Below are positions 11,966 through 20,966 of a DNA stretch of 64,000 bases, piece after piece. The notes under the pieces were generated by a model that saw nothing but the letters and a program-made list of their open reading frames with translations, had not been told where the DNA came from and searched no databases. The position numbers and the translations under genes are program-made. Position 1 is the first letter of the stretch, and each line of letters opens with the position of its first letter. Origin of the DNA: Paenibacillus anaericanus (lineage in GTDB: Bacteria; Bacillota; Bacilli; Paenibacillales; Paenibacillaceae); the NCBI RefSeq assembly GCF_003994475.1, contig NZ_RZNY01000005.1:1-64000 (forward strand). Reading direction: 5' to 3'.

Positions 11966-12181
11966 TTACTTCGCAGCTACTTGAAAAGAACCACAGTTAT
12001 CTACATCTACAATATCACCGGGATAAAGCTTCCGTCCCCGACGATCCTCAGGCTCTTGGTTTACTTTCACAGCTTCTTCCTGCAATAGAGCTTTAGCCAT
12101 ACCGCCGGTCGAAACACAATCTGCCAGCTTTAAAAATTGATCCAATTTAATATATGGCGTTGAAATCGCAATCGTCTTCAT
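11966..12181 (-). CDS. yaaA: S4-domain RNA-binding protein YaaA
   Basis: A 71-residue S4-like protein (IKLDQFLKLADCVSTGGMAK, then VKVNQEPEDRRGRKLYPGD). It matches the small YaaA/RlbA protein encoded between dnaN and recF in Bacilli and implicated in ribosome assembly. The only good start is the ATG at 12181, and its ribosome binding site (AAAGGA) is somewhat distant. Confidence 0.92.
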   Translation of the reverse strand: MKTIAISTPYIKLDQFLKLADCVSTGGMAKALLQEEAVKVNQEPEDRRGRKLYPGDIVDVDNCGSFQVAAK

Positions 12182-12231
12182 AGGTCGCGTCTGTCCTTTC
12201 TTAGGCTATTGCCCTAACTATATCCTTGTAA

Positions 12232-13374
12232 TTAATTCGTAGTCCGATACGGCAGAATAAGATACAAACTTTGGCTGTCATCCACCGGTTTGAGAATGAT
12301 CGGGCTCATTGCACCTGTAAACCCGATATGTAGCTGCTCGCTCTCCACTACTTTCAATACATCCAGCATATATTTCGAGTTGAACGAAATGCGAAGCGGA
12401 TCTCCCGTAAATTGAACTACTTCTATTTGCTCCGTTACTTTCCCAAGTTCGGATGAACTAGATGAAATTTCAATCGTACCATCTTCCATCGTTTGCAGAC
12501 GAACAATATTTGTCTTTTCTTCGCGTGACAGCAAATAAGCACGGTCAATCGAATCACTTAATTTCTTGGTGTCCAGAACGAGTTCTGTCTTATAAGTTGT
12601 CGGAATGATCTTAGAGGTATCTGGATAAGTTCCGTCCAAAATACGGGAATAGAAAAGTACCCGATCAATTTTAAATAACACCTGATTATCTGCAACTACG
12701 ATATCCACATGTGTATTCTGGTCAGGGATAATTTTGCTGAGTTCATTTAGCGTTTTACCGGAAATAACAATATTACTAAAACGAATATCTTCAGCCGTTG
12801 TAAGTCCTACAGTACGGCTAGCCAACCGATGACGGTCTGTTGCTACAAATTTGAATTTGCTATCATTTAAATTCCATAAAACCCCGGTTAAAATAGGGGA
12901 GGTTTCATTCGCCGAAATGGAGAATGCAGTCCCTTTAATCATATTTCTAAGTAGATCACCTGGAATCGTAACGATCTGATCTTCTTCTATACTTGGCAAT
13001 ACTGGAAATTCTTCTGGATCCATTCCGACCATTTGAATATCAGTTGAACCGGAACGAATTAAGGTTTGAAAGCCATCTAAGACTTCCATTTCAATTTCTT
13101 GAGAAGGAAGTTTTTTGATGATTTCAACGAAAAATTTTGCTGGCAATACTACGCTACCAGAACGCTCAACTTGAACGATTTGTTTATTGTTATCTTCAGC
13201 TGGAATAAAAGCTTGAATAGATATATCTGTATCACTAGCAGTAAGTGTCATACCTTGGAAATTAACATCCAGCTTAATACCTGTCAGGATTGGGATTGTA
13301 GTCCGGCTCGAGATCGCCTTGGATACGTGCTGAATGGACTCATTCAAATCATGTTTTAAAATTCGGATTTTCAT
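12232..13374 (-). CDS. dnaN: DNA polymerase III sliding clamp (beta subunit)
   Basis: A 380-residue DnaN with the three-fold clamp architecture. It starts MKIRILKHDLNESIQHVSKA and ends in the characteristic SQSLYLILPYRT clamp tail. It forms the ring that tethers replicative polymerase to DNA. AGGAG lies ahead of the ATG. It is separated from dnaA by an unusually rich 532-base interval of repeats and DnaA boxes. Confidence 0.98.
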   Translation of the reverse strand: MKIRILKHDLNESIQHVSKAISSRTTIPILTGIKLDVNFQGMTLTASDTDISIQAFIPAEDNNKQIVQVERSGSVVLPAKFFVEIIKKLPSQEIEMEVLDGFQTLIRSGSTDIQMVGMDPEEFPVLPSIEEDQIVTIPGDLLRNMIKGTAFSISANETSPILTGVLWNLNDSKFKFVATDRHRLASRTVGLTTAEDIRFSNIVISGKTLNELSKIIPDQNTHVDIVVADNQVLFKIDRVLFYSRILDGTYPDTSKIIPTTYKTELVLDTKKLSDSIDRAYLLSREEKTNIVRLQTMEDGTIEISSSSSELGKVTEQIEVVQFTGDPLRISFNSKYMLDVLKVVESEQLHIGFTGAMSPIILKPVDDSQSLYLILPYRTTN

Positions 13375-13391
13375 AAATTCAACTCCTAAAA

Positions 13392-13680
13392 GTTTTATGA
13401 AGCTTACGCTTCTTGGATTTAACTACGCAATAAAACTTTACTTCGTAAGCATGAGCTTAGTTTTGTGAAGCTTACACTTCTTGATTTCCTTCGCAATAAA
13501 ACTTTCTTCGTAAGCATTAACTTAGTTTTGTGAAGCTTACGCTTCTTGATCTTCTACACAATAAAACTTCACACTATATCCTACTTCTTTTGTATCTAGA
13601 TTTTTATGAAGCAGAAGCCTCTTTAATTTTCTCTGTAATAAAACTTACTCCTCGAGCATAACTTAGATTTTATAAAGCCT
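13392..13680. repeat. Four degenerate tandem units of about 65-75 bp between dnaA and dnaN
   Basis: Units starting near 13392, 13458, 13523 and 13598 share the order TTTTRTGAAGC...CTTCTTG, then CAATAAAACTT, then CTTCGTAAGCAT and CTTAG. Within a unit GAAGC/GCTTC and AAAACT/AGTTTT can pair, so each can form small hairpins. The first two are well conserved; the fourth is the most decayed. A related unit occurs at 60195-60290. No gene lies in this gap; the rest of it (13681-13906) holds DnaA boxes. Confidence 0.8.
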
Positions 13681-13789
13681 ATGCTGTCTACTCTATCGTG
13701 GGAATTAGTGAGTATCTTTTGCAGGTCTGTGTTGGGTTGAATTTGACCTTGATACTAGTGCGCGAAAGCGCCGCTTATATGATGATATT

Positions 13790-13897
13790 TATCTTTTAAA
13801 AGATAGAAGTAGTAGTAGGGGCACTGAATATGTGGATAACAATATAAAACATATGAAATGAAGCCTATCCACATGTTAATAGAATGTGCATAGGCTT
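13790..13897. promoter_or_regulatory. DnaA boxes and hairpin downstream of dnaA (part of oriC)
   Basis: TGTGGATAA (13831-13839) is a perfect DnaA box in reverse orientation. AAGCCTATCCACAT (13861-13874) and ATGTGCATAGGCTT (13884-13897) form a 14-base inverted repeat with one mismatch, and each arm holds a DnaA-box-like core. A 16-base palindrome TATCTTTTAAAAGATA lies at 13790-13805. In B. subtilis the unwinding region lies in the dnaA-dnaN interval, so this is a probable part of the origin. Confidence 0.7.
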
Positions 13898-13906
13898 ACA
13901 CCTTAT

Positions 13907-15253
13907 TCAGGATGAATTTTTTATTTTTTCGCAGATGGTGTTAATAACTTTATACAGATCAGGATCGACTTTTATCAGCTGAGATATTTTCTCGTGAGCA
14001 TGAATGACAGTAGTATGATCTCGTCCTCCAAATGCATCCCCAATCTTCGGAAGCGAGAAGTCTGTCATCTCCCTGGAAATATACATGGCGATTTGACGAG
14101 GAAAGGCTATCGCTTTCGTTCGTTTGCGCGCTTTGAAATCTTCCAGTTTCATATTGTAATATTCGCCAACCTTTTGCTGAATGTCCTGGATAGTAATCAT
14201 CTTCGGACGACTGGAAGGGATGATATCCTTCAGTGCTTCTGCGGCTAAATGGGTTGTTACGTCCTGATTAATCAAGGAAGAGTAGGCAACCACACGAATA
14301 AGTGCTCCTTCAAGCTCGCGGATGTTGGTATCAATCTGATTAGCAATATACATCATCGCTTCGTTCGGAATATCTAAATTTTCTGCTTTCGCTTTCTTGC
14401 GCAAAATCGCAATCCGCGTTTCAAGATCTGGAGGCTGAATATCGGTGATGAGACCCCATTCAAACCTAGATCGCAGCCGTTCCTCCAAAGTGGGTATCTC
14501 TTTCGGCGGCCTATCACTGGAAATAATAATTTGTTTGCGTTCTTCATGTAACGCATTAAACGTATGGAAAAATTCCTCTTGAGTTGATTCCTTACCAGCT
14601 AAAAATTGAATATCATCAATCAGCAGAATATCTATGTTCCGGTACTTGTTGCGGAAGCTTTCAGCCCGGTTATCTCGGATGGAGTTGATGAATTCATTTG
14701 TAAATTTCTCTGATGAGATATATACAACTTTGCTACTAGGACTATGCTCCAAGATGTAATGCCCAATTGCATGCATTAAGTGCGTTTTACCTAAACCTAC
14801 TCCACCATATAAGAACAACGGATTATAAGCCCTAGCTGGTGCTTCGGCAACGGCTAGAGATGCAGCATGTGCGAATCGATTACCCGAACCAATGACAAAA
14901 GTATCAAAGGTGTATTTCGGATTCAGCATATGGGAAAAGCCTTCTTCCATATGAACAGGTGCTGGAGGCTCTTTATGTGCTGGAGTTAGTTCAGTTGGAG
15001 CAGATTCCTCAATGACAAAGGAAACGTCAACCTGCTTATTGAGATATTCAAATACAGTTGTCGCTACGAGTTTGGTATAACGACTCTCCAGCCATTCCAC
15101 GGCAAATGTGGTGGGAGCGGAGATCACGATGGAACGATCGGTGAGGGACACAACCTTCGTGGCTTTGAACCAAGTATCGAAGCTGGGTTTACTGAGTTTG
15201 GTGTTGATGATCGCTAATATATGCTGCCATAGTTCGGAGGTATGGCTGTCCAC
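13907..15253 (-). CDS. dnaA: Chromosomal replication initiator DnaA
   Basis: A 448-residue DnaA. Domain I ([19 protein letters not shown]) is followed by a short linker. The AAA+ domain has Walker [11 protein letters not shown] and Walker [11 protein letters not shown]. The C-terminal DNA-binding domain has [15 protein letters not shown]. It binds DnaA boxes and opens the origin. The start is GTG at 15253, preceded by AAAGGAG at good spacing. Boxes in the flanking gaps suggest autoregulation as in other bacteria. Confidence 0.98.
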   Translation of the reverse strand: MDSHTSELWQHILAIINTKLSKPSFDTWFKATKVVSLTDRSIVISAPTTFAVEWLESRYTKLVATTVFEYLNKQVDVSFVIEESAPTELTPAHKEPPAPVHMEEGFSHMLNPKYTFDTFVIGSGNRFAHAASLAVAEAPARAYNPLFLYGGVGLGKTHLMHAIGHYILEHSPSSKVVYISSEKFTNEFINSIRDNRAESFRNKYRNIDILLIDDIQFLAGKESTQEEFFHTFNALHEERKQIIISSDRPPKEIPTLEERLRSRFEWGLITDIQPPDLETRIAILRKKAKAENLDIPNEAMMYIANQIDTNIRELEGALIRVVAYSSLINQDVTTHLAAEALKDIIPSSRPKMITIQDIQQKVGEYYNMKLEDFKARKRTKAIAFPRQIAMYISREMTDFSLPKIGDAFGGRDHTTVIHAHEKISQLIKVDPDLYKVINTICEKIKNSS

Positions 15254-15390
15254 AGACTGTCACTCCTTTAAGATCTTCCAATTGTGGCTAGGCCATGCAG
15301 AAAGAGTCGTAAAAACAAAAATAAAGGGAGAAATTATCCCCAATAGTAAGTAAAATGTAATCATTATTAACAGCATAAATAATTAATTGT

Positions 15391-15665
15391 TCACAATGTT
15401 ATCCACAGGCTGTTAATAAATCATGATGGTAAACTTAGATATGCACATCAAAAGCAATATTATCATAGCAAAATAGTCCTTATATTTCAATGCACTGGCG
15501 TATTTTATCCACAAATTCAATAACTTGTGCATAATTATCATCAACACCACTACATATTGTTTATAAATTGTTTAAAGTTCGACAAAATGAGTTAAAAGAG
15601 AAATTATACTATGCACAAGTTGTTAGATTATGATGGTGAAAAAATACTTCGTAAATTGTGTATAA
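15391..15665. promoter_or_regulatory. DnaA-box cluster upstream of dnaA (oriC, dnaA side)
   Basis: Perfect boxes TTATCCACA lie at 15399-15407 and 15505-15513. Near boxes are TGTGCATAA at 15526-15534, CTATGCACA at 15609-15617 and TGTGTATAA at 15657-15665. The surrounding sequence is AT-rich and has no open reading frame. The 15254-15680 gap also contains the dnaA promoter region, which I could not pin down. Confidence 0.8.
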
Positions 15666-15667
15666 CA

Positions 15668-15715
15668 TAAAAATAAGAAAATAGAGCTACTTTCCAATTT
15701 GGAAAGTAGCTCTAT
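15668..15715 (-). terminator. gntK terminator
   Basis: A perfect 17-base inverted repeat (15681-15697 with 15699-15715, one-base centre) built on AGAGCTACTTTCCAA is followed on the minus strand by TTTTCTTATTTTTATG. It ends the gntRK unit before the DnaA boxes of the dnaA side. Confidence 0.92.
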
Positions 15716-15747
15716 CATTATGCTCAATATGCAGGAAATGATACTTC

Positions 15748-17301
15748 TTACCTTATCTCTGAAAAATGGCGTTGAAATTTTGCGATTGCCGCATATTCAT
15801 CTTCAAATTTACGTGAAATATTGATATAGATTGGCAGTAATTTTTTATATATCGCGGAATTTTGTTTATTCGGGATGTGCTCGTAGGTATCCCCAATCAT
15901 ATCCTTGACGATTTGAAACGAATCAATTTCTCCCATTGCATATAAACCGAGTACGACAGCTCCAAGACAAGAACTTTCATGGCTCTCAGGAATAACGATC
16001 TTTTGATCAAAAATATCCGCCATCATCTGCCGCCATAGTGGCGAACGGGCAAAACCACCGGTAGCCTGAATTTGCTGTGGAAGGCCAATTTGTTCCTCCA
16101 TTGCGAGTAATACGGTATACAAATTGAAGATAACACCCTCCAAAACAGCCCGAATCATGTGTTCTTTTCGATGATTCAGCGATAGTCCGAAGAATGACCC
16201 ACGTGCATTAGGATTCCAAAGTGGAGCACGTTCTCCAGCAAGATATGGATGGAAAAGGAGACCTTCAGAACCGGGGGAGACCTTCTCGGCGATGTTAGTT
16301 AACATTTCATAGGGGCTAATCCCCAAGCGTTTGGCTGTTTCTACTTCGGATGAAGCAAACTCATCACGCATCCATTGGAAAATGACGCCGCCATTGTTAA
16401 CAGCCCCACCAATAACCCAGTGTTTGTCCGTCAAAGCATAACAAAAAATGCGACCTTTAGGATCAGTTTTGGGTTTATCTACTACGGTGCGTATAGCTCC
16501 GCTCGTTCCAATGGTTACGGCAACAACACCTTGATCAATGGCACCAACGCCTAAATTTGAAAGGACTCCGTCAGCTGCGCCAATGATAAATGGGGTAGAG
16601 GGGATAAGTCCCATCTCATCAGCATATTTCTGTGAAACTCCCTGCATCACATGAGTAGTCGGTACGATCACCGAGAGGTGATCCGGTGTTATTCCGGCAA
16701 TTTTCAGCGCTTCTTCATCCCAGTTTAATTGCTCTAAATTCATCAGACCTGTACCGGAAGCGATGGAGTAATCAACAACATAATGACCATCAAACAGTTT
16801 GGCAAATACATATTCCTTAATAGAGATAAATTTATAGGCTTTATTAAAAATATCGGGATGATCATGGCGAAGCCATAATAATTTGGCTAGGGGAGACATA
16901 GGGTGGATGGGGGTTCCTGTACGTAAATAAATATCAAAACCACCCAAGTCTTTCTGTAACTTTTCCGACCATTCCACACTTCGATTATCTGCCCAAGTTA
17001 AGCAATTCATAAGTGGTTTTCCATTTGAATCTATGGGGATAACGCTATGCATTGCTGAGCTGAAAGCAACGAACATAACCGATTCTGGCTGAATTTTGGT
17101 CTGGCGCATCAGTTGATCAACACATTTTATAACCGCATTAAAAATCTCCTCCGGATTCTGTTCTGCAGCTGAGAAACTAGGTATGTATAAGGGATATCCT
17201 TCATTTGAGCTAGCAATTACCGTGCCGTTTTTTTCATATAAGACAGCTTTGGTGCTGGTGGTTCCGAGATCAATTCCAATCATATATGTCAGTTGATCCA
17301 T
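15748..17301 (-). CDS. gntK: Gluconokinase (FGGY family)
   Basis: A 517-residue FGGY carbohydrate kinase. The N-terminal nucleotide-binding signature is GIDLGTTSTKAVLYE; SFSAAEQNPEEIF and AFSSAMHSVIP follow, and TGTPIHPMSPLAKLLWL is the strongest match I recall to B. subtilis GntK. The C-terminal FGGY signature region reads GGFARSPLWRQMMADIF. It would phosphorylate gluconate to 6-phosphogluconate. It is paired with a GntR-type regulator 45 bases upstream, as in the B. subtilis gnt operon, but no gluconate permease is present. Its position between dnaA and rpmH is unusual. Confidence 0.9.
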   Translation of the reverse strand: MDQLTYMIGIDLGTTSTKAVLYEKNGTVIASSNEGYPLYIPSFSAAEQNPEEIFNAVIKCVDQLMRQTKIQPESVMFVAFSSAMHSVIPIDSNGKPLMNCLTWADNRSVEWSEKLQKDLGGFDIYLRTGTPIHPMSPLAKLLWLRHDHPDIFNKAYKFISIKEYVFAKLFDGHYVVDYSIASGTGLMNLEQLNWDEEALKIAGITPDHLSVIVPTTHVMQGVSQKYADEMGLIPSTPFIIGAADGVLSNLGVGAIDQGVVAVTIGTSGAIRTVVDKPKTDPKGRIFCYALTDKHWVIGGAVNNGGVIFQWMRDEFASSEVETAKRLGISPYEMLTNIAEKVSPGSEGLLFHPYLAGERAPLWNPNARGSFFGLSLNHRKEHMIRAVLEGVIFNLYTVLLAMEEQIGLPQQIQATGGFARSPLWRQMMADIFDQKIVIPESHESSCLGAVVLGLYAMGEIDSFQIVKDMIGDTYEHIPNKQNSAIYKKLLPIYINISRKFEDEYAAIAKFQRHFSEIR

Positions 17302-17346
17302 CCGAAAAAACCCTCTTTCTACTATATATGTTCCATAATAATTAAT

Positions 17347-18018
17347 TTACAGTAGGCTGGTCTGCAGTGTTCGGCGGGAATCAGCAAAATATTCTTCGAC
17401 CCGCGCTTGTATGATGGCAGTATCTCTAAATTGCAAACATTCTAACAACTTTTGATGCTGCTGGATCACAGATTGAATATGTTTTTTTTGTTGTGAGAAT
17501 ATTTTTTTTGTCGTAATGAGCATGAGGGTTATGACGATTTGGCTGATGCTGGTCCATAAGTGCAAAATTCTTGTATGTTTGGTTTCTTTAATGATGTATT
17601 CATGAAAACAAAAGTCCTGATAAGCAAATTCCACGAAATCATTATGTTTTGCGGCTAAATCCATTTTATCAATGATCTGATTCAACATGGTTATTCGTGC
17701 TGCCGAATCGCTTGCGGCCATACGTTGCCAGGCAAAATTCTCAATTAAAAAACGAACATCATATAATTCTTCAATATTATTAAAACTTAAACCGTTCACA
17801 TGAACTCCCATTCTCTGCAAAGAGATAAGTCCCTCTGCTGCAAGAATCTTTAGTGCTTCTCGCACTGGCGATCTACTTGCTCCAAAGTCCGCAGCGATGC
17901 GATTTTCAGATAAAATCTCCCCTGGTTTGATCTCTCGATTTATGATTTGTAAACGAAGTTTACTGGCAATCGACTCACCGAGCGTACTTCCTTTTAACCA
18001 CGCAGCTGGATATTGCAT
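17347..18018 (-). CDS. gntR: GntR-family repressor of gluconate use
   Basis: A 223-residue FadR-subfamily GntR regulator. The winged helix spans about residues 10-75, with GEILSENRIAADFGASRSPV and REALKILAAEGLI. The C-terminal all-helical ligand domain carries the usual metal-site histidines (CFHEYIIKET). The beginning, YPAAWLKGSTLGESIASKLR, resembles B. subtilis GntR. It is co-transcribed with gntK, and a GntR-like operator lies about 110 bases upstream. The ATG at 18018 follows AGGAG. Confidence 0.87.
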   Translation of the reverse strand: MQYPAAWLKGSTLGESIASKLRLQIINREIKPGEILSENRIAADFGASRSPVREALKILAAEGLISLQRMGVHVNGLSFNNIEELYDVRFLIENFAWQRMAASDSAARITMLNQIIDKMDLAAKHNDFVEFAYQDFCFHEYIIKETKHTRILHLWTSISQIVITLMLITTKKIFSQQKKHIQSVIQQHQKLLECLQFRDTAIIQARVEEYFADSRRTLQTSLL

Positions 18019-18120
18019 AATTTGTGACTCCTATTCAAATAAATAAATATCAAGTGAAGTTATTGTTTAATGATACAAACTAACCTTGATATCACCGATT
18101 TTATAACAATATCCGCAATT

Positions 18121-18141
18121 TGTATACTTGTACACAACTGC
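18121..18141. promoter_or_regulatory. Candidate GntR operator
   Basis: ATACTTGTACACAA (18124-18137) matches 13 of 14 bases of the left part of the B. subtilis gluconate operator as I recall it (ATACTTGTATACAAGTAT). The right quarter is not conserved. It lies upstream of gntR, consistent with autoregulation. Confidence 0.5.
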
Positions 18142-18182
18142 ATAACTTCAATATAGTGTAGATCCATGTAGTTGTAAAATAC

Positions 18183-18268
18183 TTTTCCACATGTGCATAA
18201 CTTATATTCTGTAAAAAAAGAGCTATCAACAGGGGAAAACATGATTTTTTGCTGTGGATTGTGTATAA
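18183..18268. promoter_or_regulatory. DnaA-box cluster next to rpmH (oriC, rpmH side)
   Basis: TTTTCCACA (18183-18191), TGTGCATAA (18192-18200), TGTGGATTG (18253-18261) and TGTGTATAA (18260-18268) form a second DnaA-box-like group about 2.5 kb from the first, beyond gntRK. The TATAAT at 18264-18269 may double as the rpmH -10 element. The 18019-18403 gap otherwise holds the gntR operator and the rpmH leader. Confidence 0.6.
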
Positions 18269-18403
18269 TTGAAATGGTGCGAAGAGATAAGAGGGACCCG
18301 TTTGACTTTTGAGGGGGTTCTATGGTTAAATGTAAAAAGGCATTTTCTGTGCGTAATGAAAATGGTGAATATGATAGTAGTTCCTGTTAAGGGGGTGCAA
18401 TAA

Positions 18404-18538
18404 ATGAGACCGACTTTCAAACCGAATGTGAGCAAACGTAAAAAGGTTCACGGTTTCCGTAAGAGAATGAGCACGGCTAGTGGCCGCAAGGTTCTTGCTG
18501 CTCGTCGTCTAAAAGGTAGAAAAGTACTTAGTGCGTAA
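18404..18538 (+). CDS. rpmH: 50S ribosomal protein L34
   Basis: A 44-residue, highly basic protein starting [18 protein letters not shown] and ending LKGRKVLSA, the standard L34 sequence and length. The ribosome binding site is AAGGGGGTG. It begins the rightward leading-strand block. Confidence 0.97.
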   Translation: MRPTFKPNVSKRKKVHGFRKRMSTASGRKVLAARRLKGRKVLSA

Positions 18539-18548
18539 TGACTACGTG

Positions 18549-18572
18549 AGACCACTACGGTGGTCTTTTTTT
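18549..18572 (+). terminator. rpmH terminator
   Basis: AGACCAC and GTGGTCT pair around TACG and are followed by six T, 10 bases past the L34 stop. A second hairpin with 12-base arms (ATAAGCAAGTAT at 18577-18588 and its complement at 18601-18612), followed by TATTTTTG, backs it up. Confidence 0.9.
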
Positions 18573-18650
18573 CGATATAAGCAAGTATAAGTTTTAACTC
18601 ATACTTGCTTATATTTTTGTTGAAAACGATGAGTACACTCTTTATCAAGT

Positions 18651-18811
18651 CGTAATCCTTATTAGCTGGGGGGCTTTATTCCGGCAGATTACGCAATATA
18701 TACTAAAGTAATTAATTTCACTTTGTTTTTTTGAAAAAGAAGAAGACGATTACTGTTTGTTGGTATGCTTGACCCTTGAGGGATCACTTAGTGGATGAGT
18801 GTATACCAACA
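18651..18811. repeat. Nested inverted repeats in the rpmH-rnpA gap
   Basis: CGTAATC (18651-18657) pairs with GATTACG (18687-18693), and TGTTGGTAT (18758-18766) pairs with ATACCAACA (18803-18811), the latter enclosing a CCCTTGAGGG hairpin. The 352-base gap holds no open reading frame of note. The function is not clear; a structured leader of rnpA is possible. Confidence 0.5.
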
Positions 18812-18890
18812 TTGTTGCTGATTTATACTACTATAGAAGTCTGAATCTTTTTATGAACAAATAAAGGGATTTGAGTCGAGGAGATTGATT

Positions 18891-19241
18891 GTGCATAAGA
18901 AGCTTCGTCTAAGGAACCGAGCGGATTTCGGCCGGGTTTATCGGGCAGGAAAATCCTTCGCTAATCGTCAACTCGTCGTCTATTGGTCAAACAAGCATGA
19001 TATCGAGCGGTTTCGGCTTGGTGTGTCGGCCAGCAAGAAAATTGGAAATGCCGTTGTCCGTAATCGGATACGTCGGAAGTTGAAAGAAATCGTGCGTCTA
19101 CATGAGGCGGAGATCCGAGATCATGTGGATATCATTCTAATTGTACGTAATGGCGCAGTTGAAATGGAATATCAGGAACTGGAAAAAAGTGTGCTTCACG
19201 TGCTGCGGAAGTCCTCGTTACTTAGGTCCTCCAAACCGTGA
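18891..19241 (+). CDS. rnpA: Ribonuclease P protein component
   Basis: A 116-residue basic protein that assists the RNase P RNA in trimming tRNA 5' ends. It has the family core FRLGVSASKKIGNAVVRNRI and RRKLKEIVR. The start is the GTG at 18891 (HKKLRLRNRADFGRVY), seven bases after GAGGAG. The TTG six bases upstream abuts that site and was rejected. It follows rpmH as in most bacteria. Confidence 0.96.
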   Translation: MHKKLRLRNRADFGRVYRAGKSFANRQLVVYWSNKHDIERFRLGVSASKKIGNAVVRNRIRRKLKEIVRLHEAEIRDHVDIILIVRNGAVEMEYQELEKSVLHVLRKSSLLRSSKP

Positions 19242-19315
19242 TCAGGCTTGTTTCTTTGTCCCTTTATATATGTTATGATTTATGATGATGGAACGGCTAA
19301 GAGAGGGGTTTTGAA

Positions 19316-20206
19316 GTGTCACGGATTAAGAATAACAGAAAGCAATGGATTCTCCTCATCCTTGCGATTGGTCTAATAGCTATACTGGCAGGTTGTGGAA
19401 CGCAAGCAACTAAAGTTGCCACTACCACCGAGGAAATGAGAAACCAAGGTTGGTGGACAGCTAATGTGGTGTATTACTTTTCATTAGCACTGGATACGTT
19501 TGCAAAATGGTTTAATGGAGCCTATGGGCTAGCCATTCTTGTTATGGTGCTTATTGTGCGGACTTTGATCTTGCCACTTACACTTAAGCAAGTTAAAAGT
19601 TCAAAGGCAATGCAGGCTATACAGCCGCAATTAGCGAAGCTCAAGGAACAATATAAGGACAACCCTCAGCAACAACAAGCAGAAACGATGAAATTGTTCC
19701 AAGAACATAAGGTGAATCCGATGGCGGGTTGTTTCCCTATGTTGATTCAAATGCCGGTGTTTATCGCGTTGTATAACTCGATTTATAACAACTCGGCAAT
19801 CCGTGATCACTCATTCTTATGGTTGCAACTTGGAGAACCCGATAAGTGGTTTATCCTTCCTGTAATTGCGGCATTAACAACGTTTATTCAAACGAAGATG
19901 ATGTCCAATGTGAACCCTAATGGTATGCAGGGGCCAATGAAATTTATGATGTTTATCTATCCGGTCTTAATCTTCTTTATGGCCTATCAATTTCCAGCAG
20001 CGCTTCCGTTGTACTGGATATACAGTAACTTGTACACGATTGTACAGAACTTCTTAATTTATCGTAAGAAAGATCCTGTCTTGGCAATCAACAACGCCGC
20101 TGCTGTTACAAGCGGTTCTAATAATGGCGGTTCTAAAAAGGGTGGCTCGAACTTAAAAGCCGGACATCCTGGTAAACGCGCCAAGGAGGCCAAAAAGTCG
20201 AAATGA
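19316..20206 (+). CDS. spoIIIJ: Membrane protein insertase YidC/SpoIIIJ
   Basis: A 296-residue YidC-family insertase made as a lipoprotein: the signal segment ends in LAGC with lipidated Cys27. The conserved membrane core shows VLIVRTLILPLTLKQ, the hydrophilic loop CFPMLIQMPVFIALY and the last transmembrane segments ALPLYWIYSNLYTIVQN. A Lys/Gly-rich tail ends the protein. In B. subtilis the copy near rpmH is SpoIIIJ, needed for forespore gene expression after engulfment as well as membrane insertion. The start is GTG at 19316 behind GAGAGGGG. Its last four bases overlap jag (ATGA). Confidence 0.95.
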   Translation: MSRIKNNRKQWILLILAIGLIAILAGCGTQATKVATTTEEMRNQGWWTANVVYYFSLALDTFAKWFNGAYGLAILVMVLIVRTLILPLTLKQVKSSKAMQAIQPQLAKLKEQYKDNPQQQQAETMKLFQEHKVNPMAGCFPMLIQMPVFIALYNSIYNNSAIRDHSFLWLQLGEPDKWFILPVIAALTTFIQTKMMSNVNPNGMQGPMKFMMFIYPVLIFFMAYQFPAALPLYWIYSNLYTIVQNFLIYRKKDPVLAINNAAAVTSGSNNGGSKKGGSNLKAGHPGKRAKEAKKSK

Positions 20207-20916
20207 ATAAAATTGTGACGTCGGGAAAAACCATTGAAGAAGCTGTAAAACAAGGATTGGCCGTGCTCGGCACTACCGAGGATAAAGTCGCCGTGAATGT
20301 GTTAGAGCAGCCATCAAAAGGATTCCTAGGCCTGATAGGCGTTAAGGAAGCAAAGGTGGAGCTTACTTTGCTTGTGGATACACCTACTGGTCGACCGCAA
20401 AAGACCTCTGTAGAATCTTCCATTTCTCCATCTTTAAATGAGAATGGGGTATCCGATGGACGGGATCCATACGAGGAGGCGGCGTCATTTGTTCGCGACG
20501 TTGGCGAGAATATGGGCCTTCAGGTGGCTGTAGATATACTCCATAAGAAGGACAATATTGTATTGAATATTTCAGGTAGTGATTTGGGACTGTTAATTGG
20601 TCGTAGAGGTCAAACTCTCGACGCTTTGCAGTATCTGGCGAACATCATTGCGAACCGTTATTCCGAAAGCTTTATCCGGATAACTCTCGATGCAGAGAAT
20701 TTCCGCGAGCGGCGCAGAAAAACGCTGGAAGAACTGGCTGTGAGGTTGGCGGGTCGTGTAGTGCGTACGCGTAAAGAGGTTGCTCTTGAACCGATGTCGC
20801 CGCAGGAGCGCAAAGTGATTCATTCCAAACTTCAGGACCATCCCGAGGTTAAAACTTTTAGCAAAGGCGAGGAGCCAAGCCGTCGGGTGGTTATCACACT
20901 GAAGCAAAGCAAATGA
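20203..20916 (+). CDS. jag: RNA-binding protein Jag/KhpB
   Basis: A 237-residue protein with three domains. The Jag-N domain (MNKIVTSGKTIEEAVKQGL, FLGLIGVKEAKVEL) covers residues 1-55. A KH domain with SDLGLLIGRRGQTLDALQYL lies near residues 125-145. The C-terminal R3H domain (residues 175-237) has PMSPQERKVIHSKL. It binds RNA and works with KhpA and the YidC pathway in Gram-positive cells. It is translationally coupled to spoIIIJ by a four-base overlap and followed by a strong terminator. Confidence 0.95.
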   Translation: MNKIVTSGKTIEEAVKQGLAVLGTTEDKVAVNVLEQPSKGFLGLIGVKEAKVELTLLVDTPTGRPQKTSVESSISPSLNENGVSDGRDPYEEAASFVRDVGENMGLQVAVDILHKKDNIVLNISGSDLGLLIGRRGQTLDALQYLANIIANRYSESFIRITLDAENFRERRRKTLEELAVRLAGRVVRTRKEVALEPMSPQERKVIHSKLQDHPEVKTFSKGEEPSRRVVITLKQSK

Positions 20917-20919
20917 ATG

Positions 20920-20966
20920 AGACGCAATGACGTTTTGCCTCGGCAAAAATGTTGTTGCGTCTTTTT
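20920..20966 (+). terminator. jag terminator
   Basis: AGACGCAA pairs with TTGCGTCT, and inner TTTTGCC pairs with GGCAAAA around a three-base loop, followed by TTTTTATAG. It ends the rpmH-jag cluster. Confidence 0.88.

Noticed and set aside
13392-13680. Regular repeats resembling a CRISPR array
   Set aside because: The units are 65-75 bases, diverge along their length, have no constant repeat with variable spacers, and no cas gene lies nearby.
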